Positions 42,568 through 54,994 are shown, counted from the first letter of the stretch. The stretch is 64,000 nucleotides of DNA from Elasticomyces elasticus (GCA_035926095.1 JAVRQT010000005.1:248001-312000); one strand, 5' to 3'. The notes: generated from the sequence alone by a model not told the origin. Made by a program: numbers and translations.

Positions 42568-45173
42568 CTACTCATCAAGCTGCACATAGTTGGCAGGGAA
42601 CAATCCGCTCTTGCCACCGTAGTGCCCGAACCACCAGTCGTCGTCCGGGAACTCCTGCAGACACATTAGCAAAGCCTTCACACCACAATTGGCCATAAAA
42701 CGCGATGTAGACTCACCACCCCAGTGACAGTCGCCCCATCCGGAAAGCTCAACTCATTATCCTCCGCAGCCTCATAATCATACTGCGCCGTCGCCGTCTT
42801 CCCATCCGCACCACCAGTAGGCGTAGGCTCCGGGAACGTACCAGGCATCTCCTCCTCCGGCTCCGGTTCAGCCTGTCTCGAAGCAGGCGGAGGAGCCATA
42901 CCTCCCGCATCCTCACCACCATCCTCAACAAGCTCAACGTAGTTGGACGGGAACAGCCCAGTCTCGCCTCGTGTGTTCTGACCCATCCACCAATCATCAT
43001 CAACCATATCAATGTTCACCACCTTCTCCCCCTCTCGCAGTTCCAACTCATTATCCTCCGCCTTCTCATAGTCAAACTGCGCAATAGCCGTTTTCCCACC
43101 TTGCTCGTTATCCCTATGATCATGCAACGCAGCAGCACCAGCACCCAGAGCAGCACCTCCTATCGCAGCAGCAGCAACACCCTGCCCCGCCGACCTAGCA
43201 GGGTCCTCGTACCTCTCGTTTTCCGGCTCCGGCTCCGGCTCGCGATGCTGCTCAATAGCCCTCTCCATACTCGCAGCCGGTACAGGCCTCGGAGGAAGCG
43301 GCTCAGCCTTTTCAATCTCAACAGGCGCGTCGCGGGCAACGGGCCTAGCGAGTCGGACGGGACTACTCTCACGCTCCTCTTCTTCTTCTTCCTCCTCTTC
43401 CTCGCGCTGGTTCGGTCTAGGCGGAGGCGGAGGCAAATCCACATGTTCCTCCGCAGGCTGCTGCTGAGGCCTCTGAGGCAAACCAGGCATCGGCACACCT
43501 CGTGCTGCGCCAGCGCCAGCATTGGGCTTACTGCTCGTATCCAGCGGTGGCGGACTAGGCGCGGAGCCAACATTCGAAGCTCCCATCGGCTGGGTATCCT
43601 TGAACCGGTCCCTGATCGAGCCTACCCCACCAGAAGTCGGCTGGTCGTCGTCCTCAGGCTGCGCCTGCTCGGGCACATCCTGCTCACCAGTGCGCTGAGC
43701 AGAGACAGCGCTCCCACCCGTCTTGCTCGGGACCTGGACACCCCATTTCTTGCCCTCGTAACCACTTTGCCACGGCGTAGCTCCAGAAGCCTGGGCCTTA
43801 ATCGGTGTGGTCCCTGCTCCGCTTGCCTGGCTTCTGATCGGTGATGCAGGACCAGGAACTGGAGCGGTAGTGTTCGCAGCGCCACTTAGTCCTCGTGCTC
43901 GCCTCTTCTCCTCCCATTGCTGGGCTGGAGTCTTGCCACCTTGGTCCGCGAACGTTCGGCTGGCGGCACCCACCGGAGCAGCAGGAGCAGCGGGCTTGGC
44001 GTCTGCGGGCGTGAAGGCCTTTGTGCCTGTAAAGGAACTGGTTTGCGAGCCTCCGAAGCGGTTGGCTACTTGAGGTTTTGGGAGGGTTGAGAGTCGCTCG
44101 CTACCTGAAGTGGAGGAGGTGAAAGCTGAGGAGCGCTCGCTGAGGGTCTTTGGTCGCTCGTCTTCTGTGGCTCCAGATGATTGAGAAGCTATGGGCGCTT
44201 CGGAAGGCGGTGGTGCAGCTTGCGCTTTTCTGCGGATTTCTGCAATGTCTACTTTCCCGATCGGCTCGTAGGCACCCTTTACGACGCTTGGGCGGTCGTC
44301 TTGAGGTTTGCGCTGTTCTTGCTGTCTGAGAGAGTTGAGGTCTACTTTGCCGATTGGTTGGTAGCCACCTTTCACCACATCCGGGTTGCCGTTTGAGGAT
44401 TGTGCTGGAGGTTGATATCGTGACGGCTCGTGTTGTGATTGCAAGCTCGCCATGTCGACTTTTGTGGGTTGGTACGCGGACTGCACTTTCTCCAGCTGAG
44501 AGCGCGAGACTTGTGGTGCGTCTGCGCCCCAGCCATCGTTATCCGTAGGCCCTGTTGATGGCGGTGCCTGTCGTGTCCTGTTTGCCATTGGCTGAAAGCC
44601 TCCAGAACCACCAAAGCTCTTCGTCGGCATAACAGGCTTACTCGCTACAGGCGGGGGTGGTCCCCCAGATGACACTGGACCGCTTCCTCCGCCACTGTAC
44701 TTCGAGCCCGAAGCGTCTGCCACCTTCTGCACGATGCCATCGGGCGTCAGGTCGCGATCCGAGCGTGCCGTGATTTGGACGTGGTAACCATGCAGCACCT
44801 TCGACACAGCATTGAGGTGCGAAGTGAAGTAGCCCTTCGTCCGCTCAGGCACACCTTCGCCACACCAGGCTACGAGCACGCTCTTGGGCAGTGTTGTGTT
44901 CGGGTCCTTGACTTTGACGAATGCGAACTGGATCCTTCCATCTGACATATCTTCTATCAAGTCCTGCAACTCGCCTTCGCCGGTTGTCTGAAGCTTGAGG
45001 ACGGATTCCTTGCCTCCATCGCCTTGGAAGGCGCTCACTAATGGAGCCTGGACTGTGTATAACGCCCATTGCCCATATGTTCGCGAAGGACTGGAAGGTG
45101 CCTGGGCGTTGACGATTTTGTTGTATGAATTGGAGATCGCGGGTCCGTTGGCGGACAGGTTAAGGGACGACAT
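42568..45173 (-). CDS. ABP1: Actin-binding protein Abp1 (ADF-H plus two SH3 domains)
   Basis: Two exons, complement(42568-42654, 42717-45173), give 847 aa. The 62-bp intron splits the last SH3 domain, joining TVTGV to EFPDDDWWFGHYGG. Residues 1-140 form an ADF-homology domain (WALYTVQAPL, GRIQFAFVKVKDPNTTLPK, GYFTSHLNAVSKVLHGYHVQ). A disordered centre carries repeated GAYEPIGKVDIAEIRR-type motifs (four variants between 44260 and 44500) and Pro-rich segments. Two SH3 domains end the protein: AIAQFDYEKAEDNELELREG and ATAQYDYEAAEDNELSFPDG. Abp1 links cortical actin patches, Arp2/3 and endocytosis. The second SH3 is common in filamentous ascomycetes but not in yeast (recalled). It is convergent with the sugar transporter. 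Confidence 0.94.
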
Positions 45174-45787
45174 GGTGCGAAACGTGAGATGTGCCGTCTG
45201 CGGAAGGAGATTGTAGTAAAGGTATATGTGTGTTCCTGGCAGTTGACATTCCCTTTGCGCAGCTCTACCTAAGCTAAGCCATGGCGTTTACGTCAGCAGG
45301 CGCAAGCGGCAAGCTCCGCGACAAGGCTTCACTTCACCCTCCCCTTGTCCACTCACCTCCCAGACATATCATTGTCACTCACCTCTCAGCACTCAAAAGT
45401 CCATCAAACGCACTACCAGAGTCAAGATGCTGACCACAAAGGACACTGCACGGTACCTCAGCTATGCGGACTCTGGTTAGGCATGACACCTTAGTCACGT
45501 TGTTTGAGCTGTACTGTGTTGATCGACACTGAGGAGTCCACAGTATGTAGACGAATATGGATCCTGTCAGCTGAGTTACTGGTCAGGTACGGGGTCTTTA
45601 CTTCCAACCGCAAGACGCTGCACGCTTCTGTTCGAGGACGCGCATTTCGGCTTACGATCCAGGCCCCTGGCCATGCATTCCAGTCGTGTAGATGGATCGC
45701 AAGTAAGTCGACTACTTGCTCTGTAGCTCGTGGTATATAAGGTAGTGGCTCTTTCTTCACGTACATTTTCGATCAGCCCAGTACTAG
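45174..45787. promoter_or_regulatory. Divergent upstream region with TATA box for terpene synthase
   Basis: 614 bp between ABP1 and the terpene synthase. A clear TATATAAG lies at 45734-45741, 54 bases before the terpene synthase ATG, a plausible core promoter with a short leader. No other gene is supported here. Confidence 0.5.
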
Positions 45788-47125
45788 ATGCAATCAATCG
45801 TGCAGCCGCTGCATAGCCCTAAAGATCACTTCCCTGTCCCAAAACAGAAATCGTGGCCACCCAAAATACGCGCTCCGACTATCGCTAATCTCTGCTCCGT
45901 GCTCCCCATAACCAACGCAGAGATTCCTCCTCACAACCACCTTCCCGAAGCCTGGCAAGACGACGAATCAATCCAATCCATCATCGCTTCATGGGCTGGT
46001 TTGGACCGCCACCGAGCATTCACCTTGTCCAGCCAATCCATCAAGGAAGGCAGTAGCAAGTCGTTCAGCTACCACAATAAAGCTCTCCAAGAGACCTGCC
46101 ACATCACGCTGACCCAGGACGCCGAATCCATTCCCGCCTGCGGAAACATCGCAACAACGACAAACACCCATCTCCTCAGCGATATAGAAGTCCAGAGCTT
46201 CGTCGCGGACTTCACGACTAGACTTCCGCCTTGCACCCGAGGAGTAAGCAAAGCAGCAGATCCCTGGGTGTTTGTCGATCTGTCCTTGCCGCCGGAGCGA
46301 TGTACACCTGTCGTACGTGTGCTGGGCGCCTGTTTTTGGATCTGGCTTTGCATTATCGATGATTTGATGGAAGGAGGTGATGAGTCTGGTGATCTGGATG
46401 CCTGTTTACGCGTACTTGCCAATAGTCCATTTGCTATCGGTCCAGCACGTCAGGAGGCCATGACGCCGGCGCTAGAAGTTATGGACGCCTTTCGGAACGT
46501 TGTGAGAAGCGTGCGGGCGGGCGACCTTATGCTGTCGATCTTGGATGATGATGAGTGTGTCGAGGAAGGATGGAAGCTCCATCCCTGGGCCGAAGTTCAT
46601 ACTTGCTGCCAAGCGCTCAAAGCCGAACAGTCCTTTCGCGGCCGCAAAATTAGCATGCTGGAATGGATGGCTCAGCGCATCATCACTATCTCCACGCGAC
46701 CGTTCATGGTGCTGTTTCGCGCCCAACTGGGTTTACCCACTGACTTGAGTATGTCCCTGGCTTCAGGATCAGAGAAACTTGGGCAGTTGCAACTTCTCTT
46801 GCAAGCTGTTCTAGGGCTGCAGAACGATGTCCTGGGCTGGGAAAAGGATCACCAGGAGCAGAACTTGTTGAATGCTATCGAGGTGTTGATGAGTGGTGGC
46901 GAGCATAAATCAAGGGCATTTCATAGAGTGATTAATGCTCATAATGACTTGATGCGGGTGTATCTTTCGCTAGCGGCGGAGTATCTAGCAGAGATCGAGG
47001 GCCCGGAGATGGTGCAAGCGAGGCGATATGTGGCTTGTATGACTAGCTGCGGGCATGCTATGGCGAAGTGGATGATGAGTTGTGGGAGGTATATCCCGGA
47101 TGGTGCGGTGCTGCAGGTAGCATGA
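45788..47125 (+). CDS. Class I terpene synthase-like protein
   Basis: A single exon of 445 aa from ATG 45788, with a TATA box 54 bases upstream. The first metal-binding site is an aspartate-rich motif, IIDDLMEGGDE, at residues 191-199. The second, NSE-type, motif is NDVLGWEKD at 346-354; against the consensus (N/D)Dxx(S/T)xxxE it has Gly for Ser/Thr and Asp for Glu. The terminal RY pair follows near residue 438 (MSCGRYIP). The long N-terminus has no class II DxDD motif. Such enzymes ionise farnesyl or related diphosphates and cyclise them with Mg2+. The altered second site might change activity. No P450, prenyl-diphosphate synthase or cluster regulator is adjacent, so it looks like an orphan gene. 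Confidence 0.82.
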   Translation: MQSIVQPLHSPKDHFPVPKQKSWPPKIRAPTIANLCSVLPITNAEIPPHNHLPEAWQDDESIQSIIASWAGLDRHRAFTLSSQSIKEGSSKSFSYHNKALQETCHITLTQDAESIPACGNIATTTNTHLLSDIEVQSFVADFTTRLPPCTRGVSKAADPWVFVDLSLPPERCTPVVRVLGACFWIWLCIIDDLMEGGDESGDLDACLRVLANSPFAIGPARQEAMTPALEVMDAFRNVVRSVRAGDLMLSILDDDECVEEGWKLHPWAEVHTCCQALKAEQSFRGRKISMLEWMAQRIITISTRPFMVLFRAQLGLPTDLSMSLASGSEKLGQLQLLLQAVLGLQNDVLGWEKDHQEQNLLNAIEVLMSGGEHKSRAFHRVINAHNDLMRVYLSLAAEYLAEIEGPEMVQARRYVACMTSCGHAMAKWMMSCGRYIPDGAVLQVA

Positions 47126-47814
47126 TATGGATGGGGTTGGAGGTTCGGCATCGCAAAGGGCTACGAGAAGTTGCACTGGCATTCTGTCGCTTTACATTGT
47201 GTTGTGGTACGCAAGATTCACTGGATCGCCTCAATCGATGCCGTTGTTACAATGCGGAAGATCGGATCGTGAGGACTCGCAACTGTCAAGAACGTGTCGA
47301 ATCGTAATGAGACAGTCCTGCGCTTCGAATGCTGAACTTCCTTCCTCCTTTTCAAACCTTTCAGACGTGAGGGGTCGTGTTGCTGTGATGATGAAGGTTA
47401 TGAAACCTCAAGAAGTGCTTTGGTCTCCATCATTATGGCGAACATGCTATACGGCCGACGGTCTTCACGTGCACGTCTAGTGCCGGCAGGCTCCGGCGCA
47501 AGTCTCCTCCTTTTGAATCGAGGCTTCCCAAATCCGCCTCGCTATTTCATCACTGGCTGGCACGCATCAACAACATCGCGAGCTGCAGCATCGCGGAAAG
47601 AAAGGCAACACCACTCAGCAGTTACAGACAGACACACGGTGAAGTACCAGCAACCGCCCTCCTCCCTACTTGCATTCTTGCAGCAGCTGTCTGTTGTCCA
47701 TCAACTCTCTTGTGCGTCGCAGCTCGAGTAGTGTCTGACCTCAACAGCTAAAAGCAAGCGCGTGTAAGATACGATTTGACAGGGACACGGTGAGGCCTTG
47801 TCGCTACTTGTTGC
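47126..47814. other. Intergenic region
   Basis: About 0.7 kb between the terpene synthase and the large F-box gene, both on the plus strand. Short open frames only; I see no gene, relic or repeat. Confidence 0.4.
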
Positions 47815-50800
47815 ATGATCACGAATACAGCCGCCATGGACAGCCGCGAGGGCAGCGAGGCACCGTCCTCTGAAGAAGACTTTTACGGAAATGACGCGCC
47901 AGCGGAAGAGAAGCCCGCGCACAACCATGTTCAGGAGATACCAAACACGCTCATGAATGCGCCGATACTGCCAGCGCAAGACCATGTGATGGAACCAGCG
48001 CAAGATGCCAGCATGATCGAGACCACCAATACGCAACGTATGGACGCGCCTGCACAAGTTGAGCAGCCGGATGTGGATGGACTACGCGTTGAACAGACAG
48101 CCACGCAGGAGCATGTCCATACTAATGGTACCACTAATGGCGCGGTCCCTGACGATGCAGACTCTTCCGAAGAAATGGATGTATCTGAATCCAGCCGGAG
48201 CAGTCCAGAGGCACAGCCAGAGAAGCCACCTCACATGGCAGCCAAGCGGAAGCTCAGCGACGTCGCCGATACCTTGGATCTGCTGGAACAAGCCTTGGAC
48301 GAGGAGACCGCGCCCAAGAAGCCAAAGCTGACTGCCACTGCTGCCACACCTGCCACTGCCACTGTGACGCCATCAGGATCACCAGCTGAACGTCTTCCCA
48401 CAGAGCTATGGCAACAAATCTTCCTGCGCCTGCCACCTGCCATGCTCAGCCGTTGCCTGCGCGTGTCAAAAACGTTCAACGCTTACTTGACCCAGACCAA
48501 AGCTCAACCATCAGCCGCTACCACGCGCAAAGGCAAGGCCGTCAAGACACGAATCGCGTCTGTCCAAGACAGCAATGCCATCTGGACCGAAGCCCGCAAG
48601 AACTACTTCTCCAACATGCCACGGCCACTAGGAGACATGACCGAGCTCGCCATGCTCCAACTAATTGGCGGCAGGACATGCCAGTTCTGCGCCAGGCTTC
48701 CAATGCCGGCTCCTGCGACTAGTCCCTTTAACAGTGGGCCAGGTCCTGACGGGATGCGTGTCATTTGGCCTTTTGGTATCCGGACGTGTGGTCAGTGTCT
48801 GGAGCGTAATACGCTCAAAGTAAGTTGTTCGCCGACAAATCTTGCTGATATACTGCCACTGATCACTACCCAGGACGTCGAGATCCTCGTCTCACCCGCC
48901 GCAGCCCTGCGTTCCGGCCTGGCCTACGCTTTTCGCACGCCAGATCTGCACTTCGTGCCCGAAGTCCAGCGCCTGCAACCCGGGGGCATACCATCGCATC
49001 TGCGTGTAGCAAAGGTCTACTACAAGCCTCACATCCAGGCCATTATAGAAGAGCATGACGAGATCCAAGGTTTCGGCGACGGCGCAGCAGGCGAATGGCA
49101 GAAAGGCCTTGCAAACAAAGGCAAAGAGAAGATGGCCGATGCTGCGCGCTGGGAACGCTGGGAGCAGCAGTTGCACACACCGCAGAGGAGCGATTTGGGC
49201 AGGGTGCTCAAGGAGTTCGATCTGGCGAGTTTCCCAAAGCTGCTTGATCGCGCCGCTGGTAGGTCTACTGGAGTCTCGACCGGACTAGGCGCCATCCAGC
49301 AGCAGCAGCAGCAGCAGCCGTCGCTTGCTTCGCCACCCAGCGTCCAGTCGATCCCAGGAGCTGCGTATACGAATGGCACTGCTGTGCCTGGTGCGCAGCA
49401 TACTCCTACTAATGTTGGTGGACATTTCAACAGTAGTAACCCGCAGGTCTCGCCGAGCACCAGTTTCGCGACTGAGCAGCCGCTGCTTCCCACTCCTGGT
49501 AGTAGGTTCGCGAATGGGACCGTTGCGCAGCCCCCGTCGATTGCGGCTCATGCCAACGGACACGGTAATGCAGCGCAGCATGTTGCTGGAGTGAGCAGTG
49601 TGCAACCACCGCACCTGGCGGGCGCTTATATGAACGGCAACGGCTTGCAGCATCCTCCTGCGGCGTTTGGGAATGGTAAGCTTGCTTGGTCTCCTCTTTG
49701 TTTTGCCCACTCCCTTCTGCACACTCACGCTTGGTACACCTTTCAAGTCTTTTCACTTCGACCTCTCGCCTGCGGTCTTGGTTGCCACTCCATACAGGTA
49801 TAAATGCTGTGAGCTTCCGAGTGATGCATGGCGAGCTATTTCTCTACTGTCGATTATACAAACGCCCTCACACTGAATACAATGCACTGGCATATGAGCT
49901 TGTCTGACTTACATTCACAGGCTTTCATGCCCTACCGCCTCCACCTACTGGTCTACCGCCACCACCTCATGGTCTGCCACAGCCTCCACATGGTCTACCG
50001 CCGCCACCTCATGGTCTGCCACCTCCTCCTCATGGCCTTCCACCACCACCTCATGGTCTCCCACCTCCGCCTCATGGCCTTCCACCGCTACCCATGGGCC
50101 TGCCACCTCCACCTACGGGATATCCACCAGGTTACGTCCCACCCAATGGTCAGCACCTGCCGTACCAGACTCCGCAGCCACATCATTTCCAGCCGCTGCC
50201 AAAGCCAGTACGGAGCCAGTACGAAGTGGAGCAAGCACGCCATGCCCGGAAAGTAGATATTGAGCGCCGCTGCATGGCCCTCCAGCCTCCGTTAAGTCCG
50301 TCCGTGCTTCAGTACATCGACTCCTTCCAAGCAGCTATGCAGATTACCACGCCCATGAACGATGCTCAGTGGGAGATGCTCCGGCCGCGATTGATCGCCC
50401 AGCGGGAGTCCGCGGAGCTGATGGAGCACCAAAGGTCTACCCAGTTGGCTGCTCTGCAGGCTGCGCTTCCATCCAGAGCGTCAGAGGAGGCGTACCTGAA
50501 GCCTGCTAAGGAAGTATATGATCGTGACTACGAGCTAGCGCAGGAGCCCTTGCGCAAGCGATTAGGTGAGTATGCCGATGAGCTCATCAACGGCCAGTGG
50601 CACGGTGGCCTGGGCCTAGACAAGGACACCGTTCCTAGCTTCGCTGTGCAGGTACTGCTCCACGTCCGGAAAAGATATCTCGAGGACAAGGCCGCTGGGT
50701 CCCTACCGAATGGAGTAAATAAGGCGATGACCAAACAGGGTACACCTACCCCGGATCCATTCTTGTCGCTGGACAACATGAAGCACGTCCACGACAATAA

Positions 50801-53012
50801 GGTCCGACCTCTCACTGACCCGCATCGACGGGACATATTCATCTGCGCAGGTTGTGCGGAGGAACGGAAGCCGAAGTGGTTCGCTTTAGAGGGACTGGTT
50901 CAGCATTATGGTGCTAAGCATACCACTGCTTTCAGTCGAGGCAACATTGTCGTCCACTGGCAGACCGCTGACTGGCCGGCTGACCCACCATTCCATGCCA
51001 ACCCGGGCGCTTGGGTCAGGAAAGGCGGTGACTTCCATAAGAAGAAGGACCGTGCACCATTGCACCAGCGTGCGGGTCAGGATACGTTCGGCGCGGATGG
51101 CCCACTGGTCTCATTCAATGGCTCTCCAAATGGTCATGGAGCATACTCGAACCACCAGATGCCAAGGCCTGGGTTCATGGGCGCTCAGCGGACTCCATCG
51201 TTCCAGTCTCAGCCGGGCTTGGATCCTGACGCACAGCTGAACCAGCTCTCTACTGATGCGCGCGAGCTCTGGGAGAGCTTGGCCGGAGTCAAGGATCTGC
51301 TGGAATGCGTCCGCATCCATACGATCTTGCATCATGTCCGTGCGCGCTTTACCGAGCGGTTTTCGACAAAGCCCAGTCTGGATCTGCTCACGGATGCACT
51401 GGCCACTAACGTCCTGATGAAGCCGATGAAGAACGCTCAAGGCCTGGCTTGCAAGATCTGTGTTGCGGCACAGACCGATGGGTCCGCGTCTTACCAGTCT
51501 TACTATGCTCGCATCAGGAATGTGAAGCTGTTTAATGTGAGTTCGTTGATCTCTCACTTCAAGATCATGCACCAGCCGAACGAGGACGTCGGCGGTCTGG
51601 ACTGGTCAAAAGACATGATTGAGCTCCCGGAGGCGCAACTTGTGGCCGATCTGATCCGGACGCCAGGTATGGATGACGAGGGACTGAGATTGATTGCTGC
51701 TGCTTTCCCGGGCGTGTTTCCGTACCCGCTGCCGAAGATTGGTATTGTGACTGAAACTCTACCGGATGTGGGACCGGACAGTGGCTTGGCCAACCGGCTG
51801 TTGGGAAGGCTGAAGAAGAAGCAGCCGCAGGGCAAGAAGAAGAAGGCCCAAGCTAATGGAACGCCACGCGAGGGTAGTAAGGACACACCCGAGCCAGGAG
51901 AGGACGAGTATGATCCCAGGAAGCCAATGTATGCGGCCAAGGAGGAGGATCCAATGGCCAAGTTCGACAGCGATGTTGCCAGGAAGGCAGCCGCGCCACC
52001 ACCTGGTCCTCCTGCTTTCAGCCTGGCGCCGGAGACGCTTGCAGCACTGAACAGCTTGACTGGGTTTGGAGCGCAGCCTCAACGTGCAGAAATATTTGAA
52101 CGCAGTCCTTCTGTTGGCCGCGCGGAGCCGGCAACACCTGCAAATGTCATTGGTATGCCAGCGCAAGCACCGGACATATCGGCCATCTTGGCTTCTTTGA
52201 CAGGTCATCTACCACCAGCACCGGCCGCCGCACCGCCTATAATGGCCACCAATCGAACTAGCAGCGCACACATGCCTGCTCATGGCTACCAGTACGCTCA
52301 AGCGCAGGAGCCTCCGGTGGCACCGCGCCCAACAAGCAGGCACTCCAGTGGCCGCTACGCGCCGGCCACGACATATCAGAGGTCGGCATCACCTGCACGA
52401 AACGACCCGCACGATCTGCAGTCTGTGCTAGCCCACAATGCTCGACAGAATCAACAGAATCACTACGTCCAGCCGACCTACGCTGAAGCGCCAGTGTATA
52501 CGCAAGCACCACGCTCGCCGCCACGATATCGTTACGTGGACGAAGACGAGCAGCCGCAACAGCCACTCTACGCGCACCCTTCGCAACCGCAAGCACCGGT
52601 TTACGGCGAACCTGCTCCTATCCAATACGTCCAGCTGCCTGAGCAGCATCGTCAGCACGTGCCATATGGGTACGAACAGCGTCCTGCACCAATGCCCAAG
52701 CCTTTCTACGTAGACCAATACGGACGGCCCCTCGAGCTCATCCCTATCGATGCGGCGCCTGCGCCAGTGCAATATGCTCCACACCCGTACGAGCAACAGC
52801 ATCAGCAGCATCAATATGCAAATCGCCCGGAACATGCACAAGTGTCAACTCAGTATGCTCAAGCGCCGCAGTATCAGCAGGTCTACGCTGATGGGAGACC
52901 GATGTACTACGAACCGGCCTCGCCAGCTTCGGCGCCGCCACCGAATGGGTATGTGCCTCGATACACTACCGTATACGATGATGGCTCTCGCGGTTCTGTG
53001 CCGAGAGGGTAG
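47815..53012 (+). CDS. Large F-box protein with Pro-rich heptad repeat
   Basis: Three exons (47815-48819, 48874-49675, 49921-53012) encode 1632 aa. Intron 1 is 54 bp, GTAAGT to CCAG, and has no stop, so it can be read through in frame. Intron 2 is 245 bp. An acidic N-terminus and a KRKL-type basic patch precede a canonical F-box: ERLPTELWQQIFLRLPPAMLSRCLRVSKTF. A Cys cluster (RTCQFCARLPM, IRTCGQCLERN) follows, then polyQ and a GLPPPPH repeat. The second half has a conserved region with two Cys pairs and His residues (FICAGCAEER, VQHYGAKH; LACKICVAA, LISHFKIMHQ), possibly zinc fingers. The C-terminus is Pro/Gln/Tyr-rich and disordered. It is a probable SCF adaptor. Confidence 0.85.
49297..49317 (+). 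repeat. CAG triplet run (polyGln)
   Basis: Seven uninterrupted CAG codons in exon 2 of the large F-box gene, encoding a Gln run after GAI. It is a potential length-variable site. Confidence 0.9.
49932..50117 (+). repeat. 21-nt coding minisatellite, GLPPPPH heptad
   Basis: A partial LPPPPT unit and then eight 21-nt units starting at 49950, 49971, 49992, 50013, 50034, 50055, 50076 and 50097. The consensus heptad is G-L-P-P-P-P-H; the last two units drift to MGLPPPPTGY-type readings. It begins just inside exon 3 of the large F-box gene. Synonymous codon differences between units show they are not all recent copies. Confidence 0.88.
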
Positions 53013-53185
53013 TATGATCATGTGATTGCAGTTGTGTTGTCAGCTGGATTGGGGGTGTGATGGTAGTGAAAGAGCGGGTCATTTGTTCACGACGATTTGT
53101 TGGAGAGTTTGAGAGTGTTGAAGCAGTGCCTTGGCTCTCAGACTAGTTCGCTTCTTGTATACTCTTGTTCTAATACTAAAGCACT

Positions 53186-54573
53186 TCAAGACTGATTCTG
53201 GTCCTGCAGCAGCTGATCAAAATTCAATACCGCCTTACCAAGCACGAGTGCGCTCTCTGCGCAGTCCTCTTGACTCGACCACTCTTGCGCACAGTGCGAG
53301 ATTCCGTCTTTGGCTCTCGCGAAAACCATGGCTGTAGGACACAGCAGGCGAGTCATGGTACTGTCGTGCGCCGTTAACGTTTGTGCACCTATACCGCGCT
53401 CACCGCAAGCACGCTTCACACAGTCGACTGCTTCGGGCGTGAAGTGCCCTGGTTCAAGATGAAGGATGGTCGAAAATTGAGTCTTCAACCCGTGAGCCTC
53501 AGCTATGGACTGCGAGGTGTCCTTGGCTGTCTTGGTCATTGCTTCTAACGCTTTGAGCTCAGGATGCATTACGCAAAACTGTACTTTGGTCCAGGATTGG
53601 ATGTTGCAAGATCCTACAGGCCCTGACTTAATGTTTGTGGTTGTGGAGCGACCCTCCACCGCATGCGCTAGATCGTCCAAGGCGGCAATGAGCTTGCTGG
53701 CTCCTACCAAGGTATCTCGACGCCGCTTCATCGAGTAAGTGTTGGCGTGCCCGTCTTCACCATGGAATTCGACTTCGAAGAAGGTGATGCCCTGCCAACC
53801 TTCGACCCACCCAACTGGTTTACCGGCTTCTTCGAGTGAAGTTTGTTGCTCGACATGTATCTCGAAGTGACCGGCAATTGGGAACTCCTGGAAGGTGTTC
53901 GGCCCGTCTCCCACATAGCCAATGGCCTGTAAAGCTGCTCCAAGCGTATCGCCGCTGCCATCGTTCGCTGTGCTTGCGTGAGCGGCTTCGATGGAGCTCT
54001 GACCCGCATATACTGAGGAAGAGCCGAGTGGAGGCATGAAGCGAGCGCCCTCTTCATTCGTCCAATTTATTAGAGCGATCGGCGCATGCGTCTTGATTCC
54101 CTGCTCCTTGAAGCTCCGCATTACTTCCAAGGCCCCGAGAACACCAAGTGGGCCGTCGAAGCGTCCGCCGGAGGCAACACTGTCGAGGTGAGAGCCCATA
54201 GCGATCGGAGGCACGTTAACCTTCTGGCCGCCAAAGGTAGCAATTTGTGATCCGGTGGCGTTGACTTTGTAGCTCGATGCCCCGAGGTTCTTGACTTGAT
54301 CGGCAAACCAATCTCTCGCCATCTTATCGTAGGTAGTTCCGCTGAGTCTACATAGTCCACCGGCATCCGTCGTCGCTCCAGGGGCAGACCACTGCGCAGT
54401 GTGGTGTATGTCGTTCCTGATATTGCGTTTAGTACGATTTGAGGTTGATCTTGCTAGGTAACCTACCATAGCCGGCTACTATTGATCTTGAGCTTCTGTG
54501 CTTGGAGCGAGTTCACATCAGAGTAGTGGCGTCTGGCGATCCGTAATGCCCGAGCCAAGTGCCGTCGTTGCAT
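53186..54573 (-). CDS. M20-family amidohydrolase (N-carbamoyl amino acid / allantoate type)
   Basis: Two exons, complement(53186-54416, 54467-54573), give 445 aa. The 50-bp intron (GTAGGT to TCAG) joins NSSRLW to NDIHHTAQWSAPG, the expected family opening. Metal ligands are visible in SHLDSVASGGRFDGPLGVL (His, Asp), WTNEEGARF (Glu) and HFEIHVEQ (His). LGSSSVYAGQSSIEAAHA and AKDGISHCAQEW are family-typical. These dinuclear-metal enzymes cleave N-carbamoyl groups in pyrimidine or purine breakdown. The first exon, MQRRHLARALRIARRHYS, is Arg-rich with no acid, like a mitochondrial leader. The usual GAGHDS block is changed to TAHDSTMTR, which may affect substrate choice. Convergent with the F-box gene. 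Confidence 0.88.
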
Positions 54574-54994
54574 TGTTAGCTAAAGTTCTTGGCCGAGGAG
54601 GTCAGGAATGCTAGCGTTCGATAATTGGTAATGAGAGCGAGTGTTATGTTTTCGACAAAGACTACACGACAAACCACTTTCCTCACTGGCATAGTACGCA
54701 AGATATCCTGACTTCACGGCCAGAATATCTTGCCTATCAGCTCAATTTGGCAGGTCCCGATAAGCCACATTGGAACTGCAGGCGATCGTGTTGATCCACA
54801 CACGGCATATCTTTCAGTCGTGGCTTCTCACTATATCATTCGGTCGTGCTATGGAGGTGCATGGTGTATGCTTGCGTCTTCGTAGTTGTCACTGACTGAC
54901 ATTACGCAGATTCAAGCATTCCGATCCGAATGTTGCAGACGTACAAAGATCTCTGCATGTTAGGCTTGTGTACTTTGTGCTAAAGATACGACCT
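54574..54994. other. Intergenic region
   Basis: About 420 bp between the M20 gene and the GH43 gene, both on the minus strand. Only short open frames; nothing recognised. Confidence 0.4.

Noticed and set aside
43101..43844. 247-codon plus-strand Arg/Ser-rich frame
   Set aside because: Antisense shadow of the Pro-rich middle of ABP1.
49828..50256. 142-codon plus-strand frame rich in His, Leu and Met
   Set aside because: It is the alternative frame of the GLPPPPH minisatellite; repeats of a multiple of three keep several frames open.
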